Shown here piece after piece: positions 1-27,100 of a stretch of 64,000 bases of DNA. The stretch is from Tubiluchus corallicola (lineage: Eukaryota > Priapulida > Priapulimorpha > Priapulimorphida > Tubiluchidae): the NCBI GenBank assembly GCA_030141605.1, contig JAQGDQ010000210.1, positions 256,553 to 320,552 of the forward strand, written 5' to 3'. The notes under the pieces were generated by a model. It searched no databases and was not told the origin of the DNA. It saw only the letters and a list, made by a program, of their open reading frames with translations. Numbering within the stretch: position 1 is the first letter of the stretch; every line of letters begins with the position of its first letter. The position numbers and the translations under genes were made by a program.

Positions 1-118
1 ATAACCTGGCAGATTAGTCACTTCAATGTTGTTCGTTGTTTAATTGGCTTACCGACTTCTATTGGCTAGATCATCTTTCACTGCATCGATTGCTTACTCT
101 ACTTCTGGTTCAGCAAAG

Positions 119-631
119 TTATTTACTCAGGCTTTCGTTATAATCTAGCCAACAGAATGGCATACCGGGTACCCCCAAAAAAGTGTGCCAACTTGAATGT
201 CGGCCACGCCCTGTATGCGTCCCACTAGCTTGTTCTCCAAGTATCTCAATGCCAGGGTCAATGCAATTCTCACCTTTCGAACGCTGCTCACTGACCACCC
301 AAATACGGCCTTCATAAGTGACTAACTTGCCTCCCTTCTCTTGGAAGCCGTCTAGTTTTGCCATTACCACAAGGTTTTGCTTAGCCTGCTGAGACTAAGT
401 TTAATTCGAAGCGTTTTTCCAGTAGAAACCAATTATTCCCGCATGTTTGTGTACAAGTGTATATTTTGGGTAATAATTGAGCTCGAAATGCTGTACACAT
501 GGTGAGAAGTCAAGTGCGGGGAATCCAGGCCAAGAACCAGATTCATCATACACTGTAAGAAAAGCCGCATAAATTAGGAATGAATAAAAGCCCCAAATAT
601 AAAGTACACTTGTATGGAATGTGAACATCAT
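119..631 (-). other. unassigned open frames at left edge
   Basis: Two minus-strand frames lie end to end. Frame 631-401 starts with ATG ATG after an in-frame stop and has a hydrophobic, possibly membrane-spanning stretch at residues 8-26, followed by a Pro/Phe/Tyr-rich segment. Frame 391-119 is open from a possible splice acceptor (tctcag) to a TAA and ends in a Trp/Cys/Pro-rich tail. They cannot be joined by a normal intron because the gap is too short, unless a weak GTTTCT donor near residue 68 of the first frame is used. I do not recognise either product. If alpha-actinin begins to the left of the window, these frames would lie inside its first intron. They may be exons of an unknown gene or chance. 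Confidence 0.2.
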
Positions 632-1035
632 ATTTGCCGTAGTTAATGCAGCTAATCATATCTTCGTAAATTTGTGCCTCATGACAGAGCGACCCTACTG
701 ATACAGTGAAACCTTGAAAGTTCGTTTTAGAGATGACTCACACGTGGAGGCATTCGCCTACGGTTTAATGCGGTTATTTTGGCAGAGCTGACGCAGGGAT
801 TCAAGAAGATAAATTAGTTCCCGGCATACATTCTCAGTTAACAAGCCAACGTAAATATTATTGTTTCAATGCAAAACGCTGCAGAAATTTATGCATGCCC
901 TACTTTAAAACAGCCAAAAGTTTTTCCCGTGCTCTGGTTATACAGCTTACAGCATCGCTTTCCGTTCCGTTATCGATGAAATCAAAAGAAAACAAGAGAA
1001 ATCAAGGGGCGTTCGAGCGCGTTCGCGCAGAAAAA

Positions 1036-1172
1036 TCGAACCCAGGTTAAAAAGTCACAGGTAAAAAGGCACAGAAAAAAGAAATAACCCTAATCCTAAC
1101 CGTAGTCAGAATGAATTGTGATTTTTCCGCCGCTTTTTTCCTATAACTTTATTACCTGTTACCGAAAAATCA
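1036..1172. repeat. GGTAAAAA/GTGCC-type dispersed repeat, copy 1
   Basis: The stretch has motifs ggttaaaaagtcacagg and ggtaaaaaggcacag, then a telomere-like core (ataaccctaatcctaacc), then gtgatttttcc and an end resembling ttacctgttaccg. Sequence with the same order occurs at 41040-41165, and the motifs are arrayed at 6788-7060 and 8005-8235. This is a dispersed family, not a telomere. Confidence 0.5.
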
Positions 1173-1996
1173 CGCAAAATATTTTTTGTGCTGAGATACA
1201 ATTTCAACAATGCCAAATTTCATATCAATGTTACATGTAGCTACAGCTTTAGGTGTGCAGTTATTTTCAGCAGGCGGTAACGAATTTAAACCGGTCAGAT
1301 TTGTCCTATAAATATTCGACTGATTCGTAAACTAACAAGACTGGACCGACTGGTCTAGCTTCTTATGCATGAGTGCATGGAAAAGTTGGCTTCCGAGCTG
1401 CAGAATTAGTTGAGGTTATAGCGGATGACCTTTTAAGAATGCGTACGAATACACAAATAGCGCTAATCATCAAGAAACTTGTTCAGAAAGTACACGCTAA
1501 CCTTAAGCTTGTAATGGTATAAAAGTGATTCGGCACAGTGTTAAAAATGAAGTAATTAATAATTATGCATTAATTTGAAGAAACTTGTTTTGACATTCGA
1601 CGACTTGCATGCTTAATCCGAATGAAGACTTGTCAGTCATTTGGACTTAATCCGAGCGATTCGTATTAAAAATAGTCTTCCATCCGGAGCTCAGAAAGTT
1701 GGAATGAAAATGTCGTTGTAGTTAATAACGAAAAATGTATAAAAGAGAAGCTATTAAAGGGAATGCAACATTTTCTCCTTCTGTGAACTTGTTATTTGAG
1801 TCACATTTTATTAAATAATTAATTAGTTACAACCTCACGATGCATTAATTACTAGATACAATGGCGTTAACGCCTGCAAATTTGGCAACCAAAAATCGCA
1901 AAACTCTTTGGTAAGCTGAATTACAAAAGCTGGTTATCAAAGCAGCTGATTGTTTTGTGGATTTAGCTAGTATTATAACGACTCGGTGTATCTCGC

Positions 1997-2220
1997 AAAG
2001 GACAAGAGAAGAGATCTTTAAAGTAGCTTTCAGAAAAATCGCCTTAAAGACTATATTAGTTCATAGCAATCTTAAGCGTATGTCATACTCACGTTAAAAG
2101 AAAAGCTACTGTTCCGCCCGCAATTACGTGACGTCATCGACACACAAAGTATCAGACTCAAGTGATATAATTTTTTAATGCAAGTTTTCTGAAACTTACT
2201 TTACACTACCCTTGTCCTTT
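1997..2220. mobile_element. small MITE with ~40-bp terminal inverted repeats
   Basis: It starts aaaggacaagagaag and ends acccttgtccttt. The ends are inverted copies over about 40 bp, including agtagctttcagaaaaa at one end and ttttctgaaacttact at the other. Half of the same element recurs in inverse orientation at 20627-20805. The superfamily is not clear and no convincing target-site duplication was seen. Confidence 0.55.
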
Positions 2221-3567
2221 AATACGAGAGCTTAATTAATCTATACCCATCAAATGATGCATCTTTATGATATTAACGTGCTATCGTAAGAAAAGTTTCC
2301 TCGTATTACGTGGTCACAATACTTCGTATTCTGGTGCTATTCTTCACTGAGTTTACTTTTACATAATTTGTACATTTATTCGTTACGTGAAAAAGTGTGA
2401 AAAAGCATGCATAATCGATATCATCAATTCGGCAATCAAAATCTTTTTATAGAACTTGACTTCTTGAGAAAACACCGACGACTACAGTCTAGACGTAAAA
2501 TATAGTTTACAGCTATAATATATGTTCAATGATATCCCGGGAAGAGGTAAGCGCTGGCACGTGGCTGTAGAACGTGTCAGCTTCCAGCGCGAGCTAGGGC
2601 TTCGCTTCTCACATAAGCAAATTTAAGACAACTAAGAGCTGCTTGTGGTATTTGTTTATACTGTACAACCATTTGGCAAGCATGACAGTTAGAAATGAAT
2701 TCAGTAGTAAAAGTATAGATAGCTTTATGAGTGAAATACATGCGTAATACAAAGGCATACTAAAGCGGCGAAAATGATTTAGTCTAATTGTTGCTACAAA
2801 ATACAGTAATTCATACAAATTATTCATAATTTGTTGAATTTGTGAGACTTTCTAAGACTTCGTTTGTCTCATCCATTTCATTCATAATGTATTTTGGCTG
2901 CACAATAATGTAATAAAAAAGCAACAAACGCATAATGTAAGAATTTGAAAACGAATTAGGTAATAAGCGACATATTTACCTGATATATTGTACGGTTGAT
3001 ACGTCACAAATAACATTAATGTTACAAAAAACTGAAACCACTAGTAGAATAACATAATGTAAATTAAGTGACGTAATCCGTATTACTTGATACAAGTTAA
3101 ACAGACCACACTAAAGAGCTAGAAAATGTAATAGGTCTAATTTCTTAGTTATAAATAGAGAAACATCCTTTCAGTATGCGGCTCTTTAATGTAGACCAAA
3201 GCTAATGTGTGGAAAAGTTGGTACACACATATCAAAATATAGTTAGAGTATTTTCTGCGTTTTCAAGCGCTTTAGGATCTTTTCCACTGTGAAGTAACAC
3301 TTACAACTTTACAAAAAATGTCAAAAGGAGGAGAAGAAATACATAAAGCGCTAATTAGTTGGTGCAGGATTTCGCGGCTCCTTTTTTGCATCCGGATCCC
3401 AAAGTTGGGCACCTGACCAAAATTAATTTGTGAATAACTTTACAACTTACTGAATTTAAAAACCTTATTCTTTGTAAATGTTTGGCCTTTCACAAAGTTC
3501 TAGCTCTTAAGATCAGAAAGTGATAGTAAAATGAGCATAAGAGTAAAATTAAAAAAATCAATTTCAG

Positions 3568-17232
<13,665 letters not shown>

Positions 17233-17450
17233 ACAATTAAGAAAGTGTTGTTCAGATGTACAAATAGAAGTTTAATACTAGAGAGCCAAACATTTGGTAC
17301 CACAGTCTATTTGAACCTGGTAAAATTTTATACGAGGTACAACTAGACAGCATTGGTAAGCATACTACAACTGCTCTCATGTTAATGCTTAACTGGTAAT
17401 AGACTGAACTGCAAGCTTATTACTATAACTTTCACTGTTATTATAATGCA

Positions 17451-17456
17451 AATAAA
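17451..17456 (+). promoter_or_regulatory. polyadenylation signal AATAAA (alpha-actinin)
   Basis: Canonical hexamer 219 nt after the alpha-actinin stop codon, followed by a T/G-rich stretch (tttgttctgttagcc). Confidence 0.7.
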
Positions 17457-18112
17457 TTTGTTCTGTTAGCCTTGAGCTAGATTTACCATGAATCTCTAAC
17501 TCATATTAAAAAACATCAGAGTTAATACAGCTGTACTTACGATAAAATTACGATAGTGCAAAATGATTTCTAGTTAATACAATTATTAAAAGATAATTTA
17601 TCCATGGTTCCTGCAAGCCTTGAGCTTAGCAATGAATCCAATGCAGCTGGGGTCCTGAGCTAAGCCCACGATTGCATGCAGTCCTAAAACAGTAAATTTG
17701 GAAACAACATTAAGCCTTGAAATGTCTGACCCTCCAGCTTACATGTTGTGTAGTAAAGACTAATTCTATGTAAACTGATTTGTACATACCGTAAATTACT
17801 AGATATCATATAATTCAGACAGGTAGTTAGTTTTATATTTTCTAGATTTAGCCTATGAATTACAAAAAGACTTTAAATATTATACCAGTGTTTTATAAAA
17901 AAAAACGCTTGCATGTAAAAAATAAAAACGTGTCTTTTTTTAACCAATTTTTAAAGCAACCTCAAATCTTAGACCAGTTATTAGTTTATTCGGCATCCTT
18001 TCCATCGTTTTAGCGAGAATGTTTTAGTGTACAGTGTGTTATTACTGATAAAACGTGTTGTAATCAATATTAGGACCATAAGCTAACTTGTGTAGTGGCC
18101 CCAACAGTAAAG

Positions 18113-18225
18113 GATTGGGCTAATGAAGACAGCTACTCTTTTGTTCAAAATTACTGCTAGGCTTGGCTTCTAAAGCAATTAGTATTTAAATTTTGAAGCC
18201 AGTGTATTCATTAGCCCAAACCAAA
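18113..18225. repeat. short inverted-repeat element
   Basis: Ends ggattgggctaatgaa and ttcattagcccaaacc are inverted copies of each other, with an inner ggcttggcttctaaagc region. About 110 bp. Looks like a tiny MITE or stem-loop. Confidence 0.5.
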
Positions 18226-19274
18226 TGAGCTTATTTAACTGATGCTAACTGTCATCAAAGTTCACTCTTACCAGTCCAAGAATCTTGCTTGTTGCTCATC
18301 ATAGTCTTCAATTAGTCGTAGCAGCGTACCAAAGAGACCAGACCTTGAAAGAGAAAATAATGAATGTAGTCGTTTGCTATATGGTTGGACTGTTAAGAGT
18401 AAACTTCAAAAGGGAAATGAGTCGTGCCAAATTTCACAAATAACTATTAAAAATAAAAAAATTGAAATAAAAAATGGACAGTTTTTATACTTTTGCTGTG
18501 TGTATATTTCATTTTTTGCAATATTTATAAGAATTACTCAAAGCAATGCATTATATGAATAGAGTTAATCTGTGATATAACATCTGTGAAATACTTAAAT
18601 TGTGAATACATAGTATTTGGTACACTTGAGAAGAATGGCTGAGCAGTCACTCTGTGCTTGGCGACACACTTATGCAACACCAGACCTGGCTAGTGAATGG
18701 CAGGATGGCCGCTATGATATTTCAGTCAGGGCAGTTTTGTTTGCCACATTGCACCAGCTTATCCTGCTTGGAAGGAATTATGTGCATCCAAATACCGCTG
18801 AGCGTCTGCATTGGTTTAGTATTCTCATCCCGGAAGATTATCTTTGATATAAAGCTTTGGTTCTGCCACAAATTCTGGACACTGGTCAGGAATGTTCCAA
18901 GCTGACATACATAAAACTGTAAAAAATGAAACGTGTAGCAAGGAAATACTGACCATTACAATCTTACTTAGAGCAGTCCATTATGACAAGTATGAGCTTT
19001 CTTACCTCATGATTTTGGAAATGTTTAAATGAAGAGACAGACTCAGGAGGCAAAGTATCTAAGACAAGAAGGTATAATGCCATTTGAAGGCACTTGCTGC
19101 TGAAACTTCATAGATAATGGCAGACACTGACAACAGGCATCACGATCTTATTGAGCTTTTTATCCTCACCACAATTTATCACCACTGGTCACAGTTCCTG
19201 GCAAATTCCTTGACACGTTTGACAGAAACAGAGCCCACAGATTTTATCTAAAGTTTTCTTTGAAGAAGAAAACC

Positions 19275-19610
19275 CTCCACTTACATAAATTTTAAAAAAT
19301 CCTACTTGAAATTTTGGACCACTTGCATACTGCCTTTTTGCAGGCAGGGCTTGCATCGGCAGTAAGGTGTATAAAACATGTAAATTTAAACTCCCGTGAT
19401 AACCATTAGATGCAGCCATTTTAATGGTAGGTCATTTGAAACAAATTTAGATAACATTGCATGAAGTTTGAAAAAATAATCAGAGCATTCATAGCACACA
19501 TGTTCCTAACTTACTACTGTATTTTGTCAACAAGATTGAAAATACATTTTTGGTTAGTGAGTGGCGCGCACCCTGGAGGATGGGCCAGCGATATTTTACC
19601 AATAGGCACA
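19275..19610 (-). repeat. dispersed repeat family R2, copy 1
   Basis: Direct copy of 20146-20480 (estimated 80-85 percent identity by eye). Shared markers on the plus strand: gtaaatttaaactccc, atcagagcattc, ttggttagtgagtggc. On the minus strand both begin a short frame with SNG(Y/H)(H/C)GSLNL(H/Q)VLY, followed by a GTAAGTGG donor-like site. It recurs at 45540-45830 in the opposite orientation. Confidence 0.7.
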
Positions 19611-20145
19611 AAAGTTACATGAGTCTTAAATTGCCATTAATTACTATGACAATTTTTATTCAGGAGCAAATTGCGATGTGCCAAATGAATTACACTCTGT
19701 CACACTTTCTCCAAAAATGAGGCTACCTTAACGTGCTTGATTGTTGTTGAAACTACTTAAATAGAAAAAACATTCATGCAAAATTTAACATAACTATTAA
19801 AATTATTTATTAACGTTACATCTACATCAGTAATTGCAAGAGATAAAGATTAATTATCACATTTAAACAGAAAACAGAGATATTAAATTAATTTAGTTAA
19901 AAACAACAACTATAATTAGTTACATAAATTCTGAATCATCAAATTTAACAATGAATTATGCTTAATATCATAATTAAACATTACTAGTTAAAATAAAAAA
20001 ATAGAAACATAGAAAGCACAAAAATATATTAAACAAAAGCCAGCTCTATTAAAACCAGATATAATGCTTTGTCACCAGCTATGACCAACAAGCAAATTTA
20101 ACAATGAATTAAATTTAGCATTTAAAAGCACAAGAAACTCCACTT

Positions 20146-20480
20146 ACTTACTTTACAAATGCTTAAGAAATTTTTCTTGAAATTTTATACCACTTACAAA
20201 TTGCCTTTTTGCATACAGGGCTTGCGTCGGCAGTAAAGCTGTATAAAACTTGTAAATTTAAACTCCCACAGTGACCGTTAGACACAGTCATTTGAAACAA
20301 GTTTAGATAACACTGGGCAAAGTTTGAAAAAACAATCAGAGCATTCGTAGCACACACGCTACTAACTAAGTAAAGTTTTAAATTAGTGTATCTTGTCAAT
20401 AAGATTAAAAATACGTTTTTTGGTTAGTGAGTGGCACACCCTGTAGGTGAGTCAACGACATTTTACCAATTGGCGAATTA
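20146..20480 (-). repeat. dispersed repeat family R2, copy 2
   Basis: See markers at 19275-19610. Similarity with the copy in the MRPL49 intron continues beyond 20480 (gttacataagtctttcaagc and gtaatgctaagtaat at 20509-20545), so the full element is longer. Confidence 0.7.
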
Positions 20481-20626
20481 TTAAATAAATAATAATTTTC
20501 TATTCTAGTTACATAAGTCTTTCAAGCAGGTAAATGTAATGCTAAGTAATTTAACTTTCCATGAAAAGCTTTTTGAGATATAGTTTAACATTTCCCTTTC
20601 TTCCATTGATTTACGTTGTGAGTAGA

Positions 20627-20805
20627 TGACGTCATGTAATGGCGCAGTCAGAACGATATTGCAGGAGATATAAAATGAAAATAAACAAAAAATCCTTTCA
20701 ACGCGAGTACGATATATGCATAAAATTGTTATAAAGTAATATATTTTTTAAGGCGATTTTTCTGAAACCTACTTCAGGTACACCCTTTCTTGTCCTTCAA
20801 TTCAA
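20627..20805. mobile_element. half copy of the 1997-2220 MITE
   Basis: Shares gacgtcat, aaggcgatttttctgaaac, ctacttcagg and ttcttgtcctt with the reverse complement of 1997-2220. Only one terminus is visible. Confidence 0.55.
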
Positions 20806-21141
20806 TTCACAAAGTAAACTTTAAAATAAATCAAAAAAAAGGTAATTTACAAAACTGTAATAATAGCTTTTTGTTTTTAAACAGTCTCTGAAATTTTGAT
20901 CAGAAATTCTATTAACTTTTGTTCTTTCGTGCACAACTTTAAAAATTTAAATCAAATTAAAATTTGCTTAATAAAATGAACATCTACAGAACAATCACAG
21001 TATACAGCCACATGTAAAAAGTTAGTATGATTTAACGATGTAGCAGAATTAGCCACACTGTTGAAAACACACATGTACTCAAAGACACATGATTATTCAA
21101 CATGGACCTAACACGTCTAACAAGATAAAAAAATTCTGCAT

Positions 21142-24100
21142 TTAATATGACCTATTATCACGTCGTCGCAAAGAAGGTGACGTGTATCGCAGTCTACGTG
21201 GGCTTCCCATACGATATGCAGCTCGAGGATCATCGTGAACCGGACGCATTACTTCTGGCTGCGGCAACACCCACGCATTATTGGGAGGCATAGCAGGAGG
21301 GTGGGCTGGAGGGAGGTAAACGTGACCTTGCAGCAGTTTCTCCAAACGAGCAATAATTTCATAATCCGGCACGGCAACGGTTGCCACATCTAGGCCTAGC
21401 ATTCGTGCAATAACTTGTCGGAAGTCTAACAGCTAAAAAAATTTGGAAGCTTGTAACTCAGTTATGCATAAAAATCTTATTTTTTTCTACAAAATTCACT
21501 TTAGCTATCTGAGTGTCATGTAGTTGCAATGATTTATCAACATTTGTGACTTTTAAGATCTATGATATACCAAAGTGTCCAGCATCCAGCACCTTGTGTC
21601 AGATCCATTGTCCAGGATGTGACAGCTGGCTTCAAGTGTCCAGCATTCACACGATACTTAAGTTAACAACTAATCGTAAGGAGTCCAATCACAATTTTCT
21701 TTGCAGAAAAACAAAATGGATGACATCAAATTTATTTTTCAATGCTTTCTTCTTTTACGTTACTTATTCATATAACAATTCGCAGGCTCAGTCCCCATTG
21801 GCTGGTTAAGGAGCAGATGCTGGATGACAGACTCTCAGAAACAGAAGAGCTTCTAGTGTCTGGCTTCCAACATCCGCTGCCAAAATCTTTGGTTTCATTA
21901 CCCATTGGCAATACATACATTGTTTCTCAATTCCAGATCCTGAACGTGGACAGCAGATGCTGGAGATTTTGGTGTACCATAGATTTAAATCAGATCACAA
22001 TCACATTGTAATCTTTGTACAACAAGTAACAGTGGCTTCAACAAAAGTACCATCAAATTTAGACAAGTAAGATTGGTAAAACTTAAACAATAAAGTGGCT
22101 ATTTTTACATATGAATAGGTGGATTGAGGTAAAACTACACAAGATCTGACAAAGCAATTATTATACATACTTGTTATACATATGCATACCATTTTAGCTA
22201 TCAAACATTACCATTCAATTAATAACTAAATTTTTTATTTGCTTTTTTCTTTTTTTCACAATTAACCACACTCCAGGGGAGTGAAATTTGCAAAACACTT
22301 TTAGAGTTTATCTTTGAAAATATGTTTGCTGTCCATCTGTAAATCATTGGCTGATCAACATCTAAGAATCATGTCAGAAGCCATAACCACTTTCGTCATG
22401 ATAATAATTTACACCTACCTGTCGTTCTTTCATTTGAACCTGGTCCAAGTGCGACTTTAAGGCACGTACTTCATTGGTCAGATCTTGCACAGCTCTGTCA
22501 GATCTCATTAAATTCTGTCCAACTTCCATCTCTGTATGCTCCACATCTGACTTAAGAGAAGTAATTTTCTTAGCTTGTCTAGCTCTTACATCGTCCAGCT
22601 GCTGGACGTGTTGTCGCAAGCGCTCAATCTCCTTCGTATATTCCAAAGCTCTGTGCTGTGGAAAGAATGAATAAGTATAAGACCAAATTTGTCAGAAGTT
22701 AAATAAACAATTTGGAAGTTCACAAACACTTTAAAGCAGCAGATTTTGTCCCAACTTCTAGACTACAACACTTTGAGATAAAAGTGAAGCAAACTTACTG
22801 AAAATTATTAAATTTCTTGAACATGTGCATGTTTATAACTTGGAACTGATAAATGTTTGGAACCACCAACAGTTTAAGCCCGCCAAGCACTAAGTATTTT
22901 ACAAAAATTTATGCATCATACAACAACAGATTCTATCAGTATGAAAACTTTGTGAGCCAAATGCTTCACATTAAAATGAAGCAGCCGACTTTAAAGGAAT
23001 TTTTGTAACTTTTGAAAATACACAGATTTGGATGATTTAGAAAAGAATACGTTTTAATTTATTGCTAATTCATAATATATTGTATTTAAAATATTTTTTA
23101 TTTTTAACTGCACAAAGGAATTTAGGCATTACTTTGTTTCTAAAACTCATTAAAAATACTTGCAGCGCATACTAAGCTGGTGACTCACACTTCTATACCA
23201 CTAATACAGCACCCATCGGTTAATAGGTTCAATCAGTTAAAGCACTTCGGTCCCAAAGTGCGTCTACTAAGCGGGGCCTACTGTATTTCATAATTTTAGT
23301 ATGTTAATCAGTATGAGTAATTTCATTAACAGATCTTTAATTCATACAAACAATATACATTTTCTTACTTAATTAGTGTTTGAGACTTGAGTACTTTCAT
23401 GCTAATTTGTGCATAAAAATTTGATGAGTTAAATAAATAAACAAATAAATTATCTTAACGAAAGCTACAAATATCTATAGTGATTTATTCACTTAAAAAG
23501 CTTTTTAGTCAACGATATAAGAAGCTCTTCTAGTATGAACTATCAATATTGTTGTCCAGGCCTGCAATATAGGTTGTAAAGAGAGACATTTGCACGTAAA
23601 GGAATGTGCTTGGGCCAGTGTGGCGAAACCTAAATGGCAGTATATATATATATATAAAGGTATATTTATCAAGGTATACTGGTATATTTATAAAGCCCAT
23701 GTATGTACAAAGCTTCCAAATTGTTGTTCATCAAATTGACTTCGATTACTATTTAGAATATATATATTTTTTAATAGTAATCGAAGTCAGTTTGATGAAA
23801 CAACAATTTGGAAGCTTTGTACATACATGGGCTTTATAAATATACCAGTCATTAACACTATGCCTATGTATAGGACAACAGAGTAAGGCTCATAGGATTG
23901 CTTCCACAGTCTCCATCTTAATATAACGTCTTTATTACAGTTGCTTTAAAACTGCACTTAAAATCACGTTTTGTATGTGCTGATCATTCTATTTGCATTT
24001 TAGCCGTTTTCCTGGTTTGTAAGTACAATCATTTCAATACGACTGTTTTTTTTGTTTCTGCGAACTGTTGGGTTATTATATATACATCACTGCAATGTTT

Positions 24101-27100
24101 TTCAAAAGCGTTATTAATTTTTTATAAAGTATTGTTTTTTAGTCCCATTATATCGTAATGATGGTCGCAATGACTTCAGAAAGTCTCAATACAAGTGAAG
24201 TATAGTAAAGCTTTTGCCATTAGTGACATTAAAATAAATGAGTTAAGTTGCGTTTATGTAGCATGCGCATGAATTTTGAGGGGTGCGGAATAGATCAAAT
24301 TGGTTTATATTGTTTTCAATGCACCGTCTATGCAGCCTGCGTATGCGTTATTCTTTTTCTGCAGCTATTTCCTAGTGATTTTTTCCGCAGGCTTTCTGCA
24401 AGTGGAAAACGCATCCTCATGCTACATAATCGCCACTTTACTGCTTTAAAGAAGGTATTCGCTTTTGAGAGAGTTAATAACCGTACCTTCCACGAATAGG
24501 AATCAGTAGCCTCAGCTCTGGCTTCTGAGGAACGCATTTTGTAGTCAGCTACCTGTTTCTGCAGTTTCTCTACCTAAAAAAGACGTAGCTTACCATAAAA
24601 ACAATACCTTTGGCAAATGCTATGAGTTGCTTTTATCAAGGCTGCAATAACATGTGTTACACCTGGCCCGTGTAAGTAAGTATTTTTCATATTTAATATC
24701 AGGCTAGCTCCTAAACTGTAATCTAATACTAGAAAACCTCAGAAAATTCAATAAATGATAAGTAATAGTCCCTATTATATTTATCTAATGTTTTGTAAAG
24801 CACACACAGCTAAAATTACAACAAATTTGATCAAACTAGATTTACAAAGCTGATAACTAACTCAACACCTTGCAAGCAAATCTCTATACGTATATCAGGA
24901 GTTACTGCAATTAACATAATAATGCACTGGAAAATGCTCAGTGTATCGTTTAGAGCTATGAATGAAAAACTATCTGGTTCGTACAAAGTCTTAGACTGAG
25001 TCAATTTTCACATGAGATTTGAAATTTATTTCGCACGTAATTTTGACAGCATGACAACAGTGCTGCAAAAAAACCTGAAAATTTTTGCTGAAATAAAGAT
25101 AACAACTATTTTATTGACTGATTGTTAGCTAGGAAATTAAAGTAAATTATACTAACATGTCTACATTTTGCAACATATTTTTACATTTAGCAAAAACCTC
25201 ATAGTGGAAAAAACGACCTTGGTAAAAATAAAATGGATTTTTTGTTGAATAGGCTTAACAATAATAATTGCATTTTTAGCTTCGTACGTGCTAGATTATG
25301 AAGCACTGACACCATGGCGGCTTCTTGCCAGTCAACTGTGAGCAAACGTATTTAAATTACTAAGAATTTTCTTTTCTAACTCTGAACCTTGCAAATAATT
25401 AAGAATGATAATAATTTTACTTTAAAAAACCTACTTCATATATTAGTAGTAGGTTACTTCATATATACTACTAAATCTATCAATCTCCTCTTTATACTGA
25501 GAGTCTATATGTCTCTCTATATCTGTAACCAACATAGAACATGCCTGCTTCTGCAATTTACGATTCTGGGACACAATTTCACCACGTTCGCTTTCTATCC
25601 CAACACGACTGGTTGCATTTTCTTCCAGTTTTGCCACCTTTTTGCGAATCATATCCAGATGCACGTCTTTATTTGCCAATTGTTCCTTCAGAGCTTTTAC
25701 CTATAAGCATGTAATATGTATCAGATAGATCAGTCAGACATAACAATTGTTTCTCATCCACAAAATTACATAATGCAGCTGACAACCCAAGATTTGCTGC
25801 AGATCTATGACTGTAGAGCGGTTAACGGTTTAAACTTTATTTTTGCAGCATGCACTTTCTTATGACTAGGGGTGAGCATTGAATTTGATTCGAACAAGTT
25901 TTTTTAGTTAGGATTCAATACGAACCTAATATCATAATTTCAAATAATTCACCACTTCAGCCACGTATGTTCTTTATCATTAAAAAGTTTGAAAAAGCAT
26001 ACAATTAGCACAATTTAGCTGCAGTTTCTGTGCAAAATTTTGAACAAACTCATGGTGGTTTTACTGCAGAACAAAATCATGCAATATGCGTGATCTCTGT
26101 AAGACCACTTTTTACTGGTGGTTCGAAAATCTTTCAAACTCGATTCGAATTAGAAATACTGAAATTCAGTTCGATTCAAATTCGAAAGTCACAAATTCGA
26201 TTAGATTCGAATTCGCTTTCTAGTTGAGAATGCATTGTTGTTTATACAGGTAATCGTTACTTACGACCAAAATGAGTTCCGGCATTATAAACTTAATACA
26301 TAAGTCGAAAGCACAAGTCACTTTTTATTGGACCCAAGTCAGGGCCTTATGTTCAAGCGAACTGCCCCTACATGTAAAACATTGTGTGTTCACATGATAA
26401 ATGTGGTGATGAATTTATCAAAGTAAAGTTGAGTAGTCGTATGGGTCACAAGTCGACGACTATCTGTATTCCAAAAAGTTTGTGAAGGTAATGTAGGCTA
26501 CCCGATATCATTTTGCTCTTCTGCATTCTCATCAGGCCCAATTTGATTGCTCTCTTCAGGTTAAATTTCATTGCACAGGTACTTTGGCATCACTTCTCAA
26601 CATTCATGCATGCTGAGAAACATTCTTACCTTTCTCTGCAGATTATACAGTTGTGTTGATTTGTCAGAAATGACATCCCCTTCTGAACGGACTAACTGTT
26701 CTGCACGTGCTATTAACATGTCACCGTCAACTTCTACATCTTGTATAAAACTGTCCATACGCATTACTTCGGCTAACGTCCTCACAAAACTTCGATACTG
26801 CATAAAATAAATAAAAATCAACATGTGCACAAGCCAGTACATAGAAATTTTCAAAACTGTTATCAGAACGAGTAGTAAAAACGAACCTTTCCTTTTTCAG
26901 AATGAAATCCCTCTCGTAGGACATCGTTTGCCTCGAGCTCACCTTCCGCACCCCTAAGTCTCATCCTTAGCTCTTCCACATCTAATTCGGCTTTCTTTGC
27001 TCGTTGTGCTGCTTGCTGATGAAGTTCACACTGTGTTTCCAACTGTTCCTTTAATGTCTTTATTCTTTCTTCAAACATGTGAGTTTTCTAATGAGAATAA

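Larger units (their letters stand above)
632..3567. other. non-coding stretch with repeat debris
   Basis: About 2.9 kb without a supportable exon. I looked on the plus strand for the missing first coding exon of alpha-actinin (acidic/Trp-rich N-terminus ending in a basic run) and did not find it. A simple repeat-derived element (1036-1172) and a small terminal-inverted-repeat element (1997-2220) lie here; the rest is AT-rich and featureless to me. Confidence 0.6.
17457..21141. other. convergent intergenic region
   Basis: Between the 3' ends of alpha-actinin and CCDC170. It holds a small inverted repeat at 18113-18225, two direct copies of one dispersed repeat (19275-19610, 20146-20480) and half a MITE (20627-20805). 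A plus-strand frame at 18617-18847 (starts MVHLRRMAEQ) has no splice context or recognised family and I do not call it a gene. Confidence 0.6.

Noticed and set aside
401-631. Similarity of the left-edge frame to a Na/K-ATPase beta subunit N-terminus
   Set aside because: Only a hydrophobic helix followed by a PG..P pattern; no cysteines or other landmarks, so the resemblance is not enough.
1085-1110. Telomere-like CCCTAA units (also near 7970 and 41070)
   Set aside because: Only two to three imperfect units each, always inside the same dispersed repeat family, not chromosome ends.
2522-2546. ATG with short frame ending in GAG/GTAAGC as a first exon of alpha-actinin
   Set aside because: It ends in phase 1 whereas the next exon starts at phase 0, and it encodes none of the conserved N-terminal residues.
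18617-18847. 76-residue plus-strand frame in the intergenic region
   Set aside because: No recognised family, no splice context, an overlapping frame of similar length, and repeat-rich surroundings.
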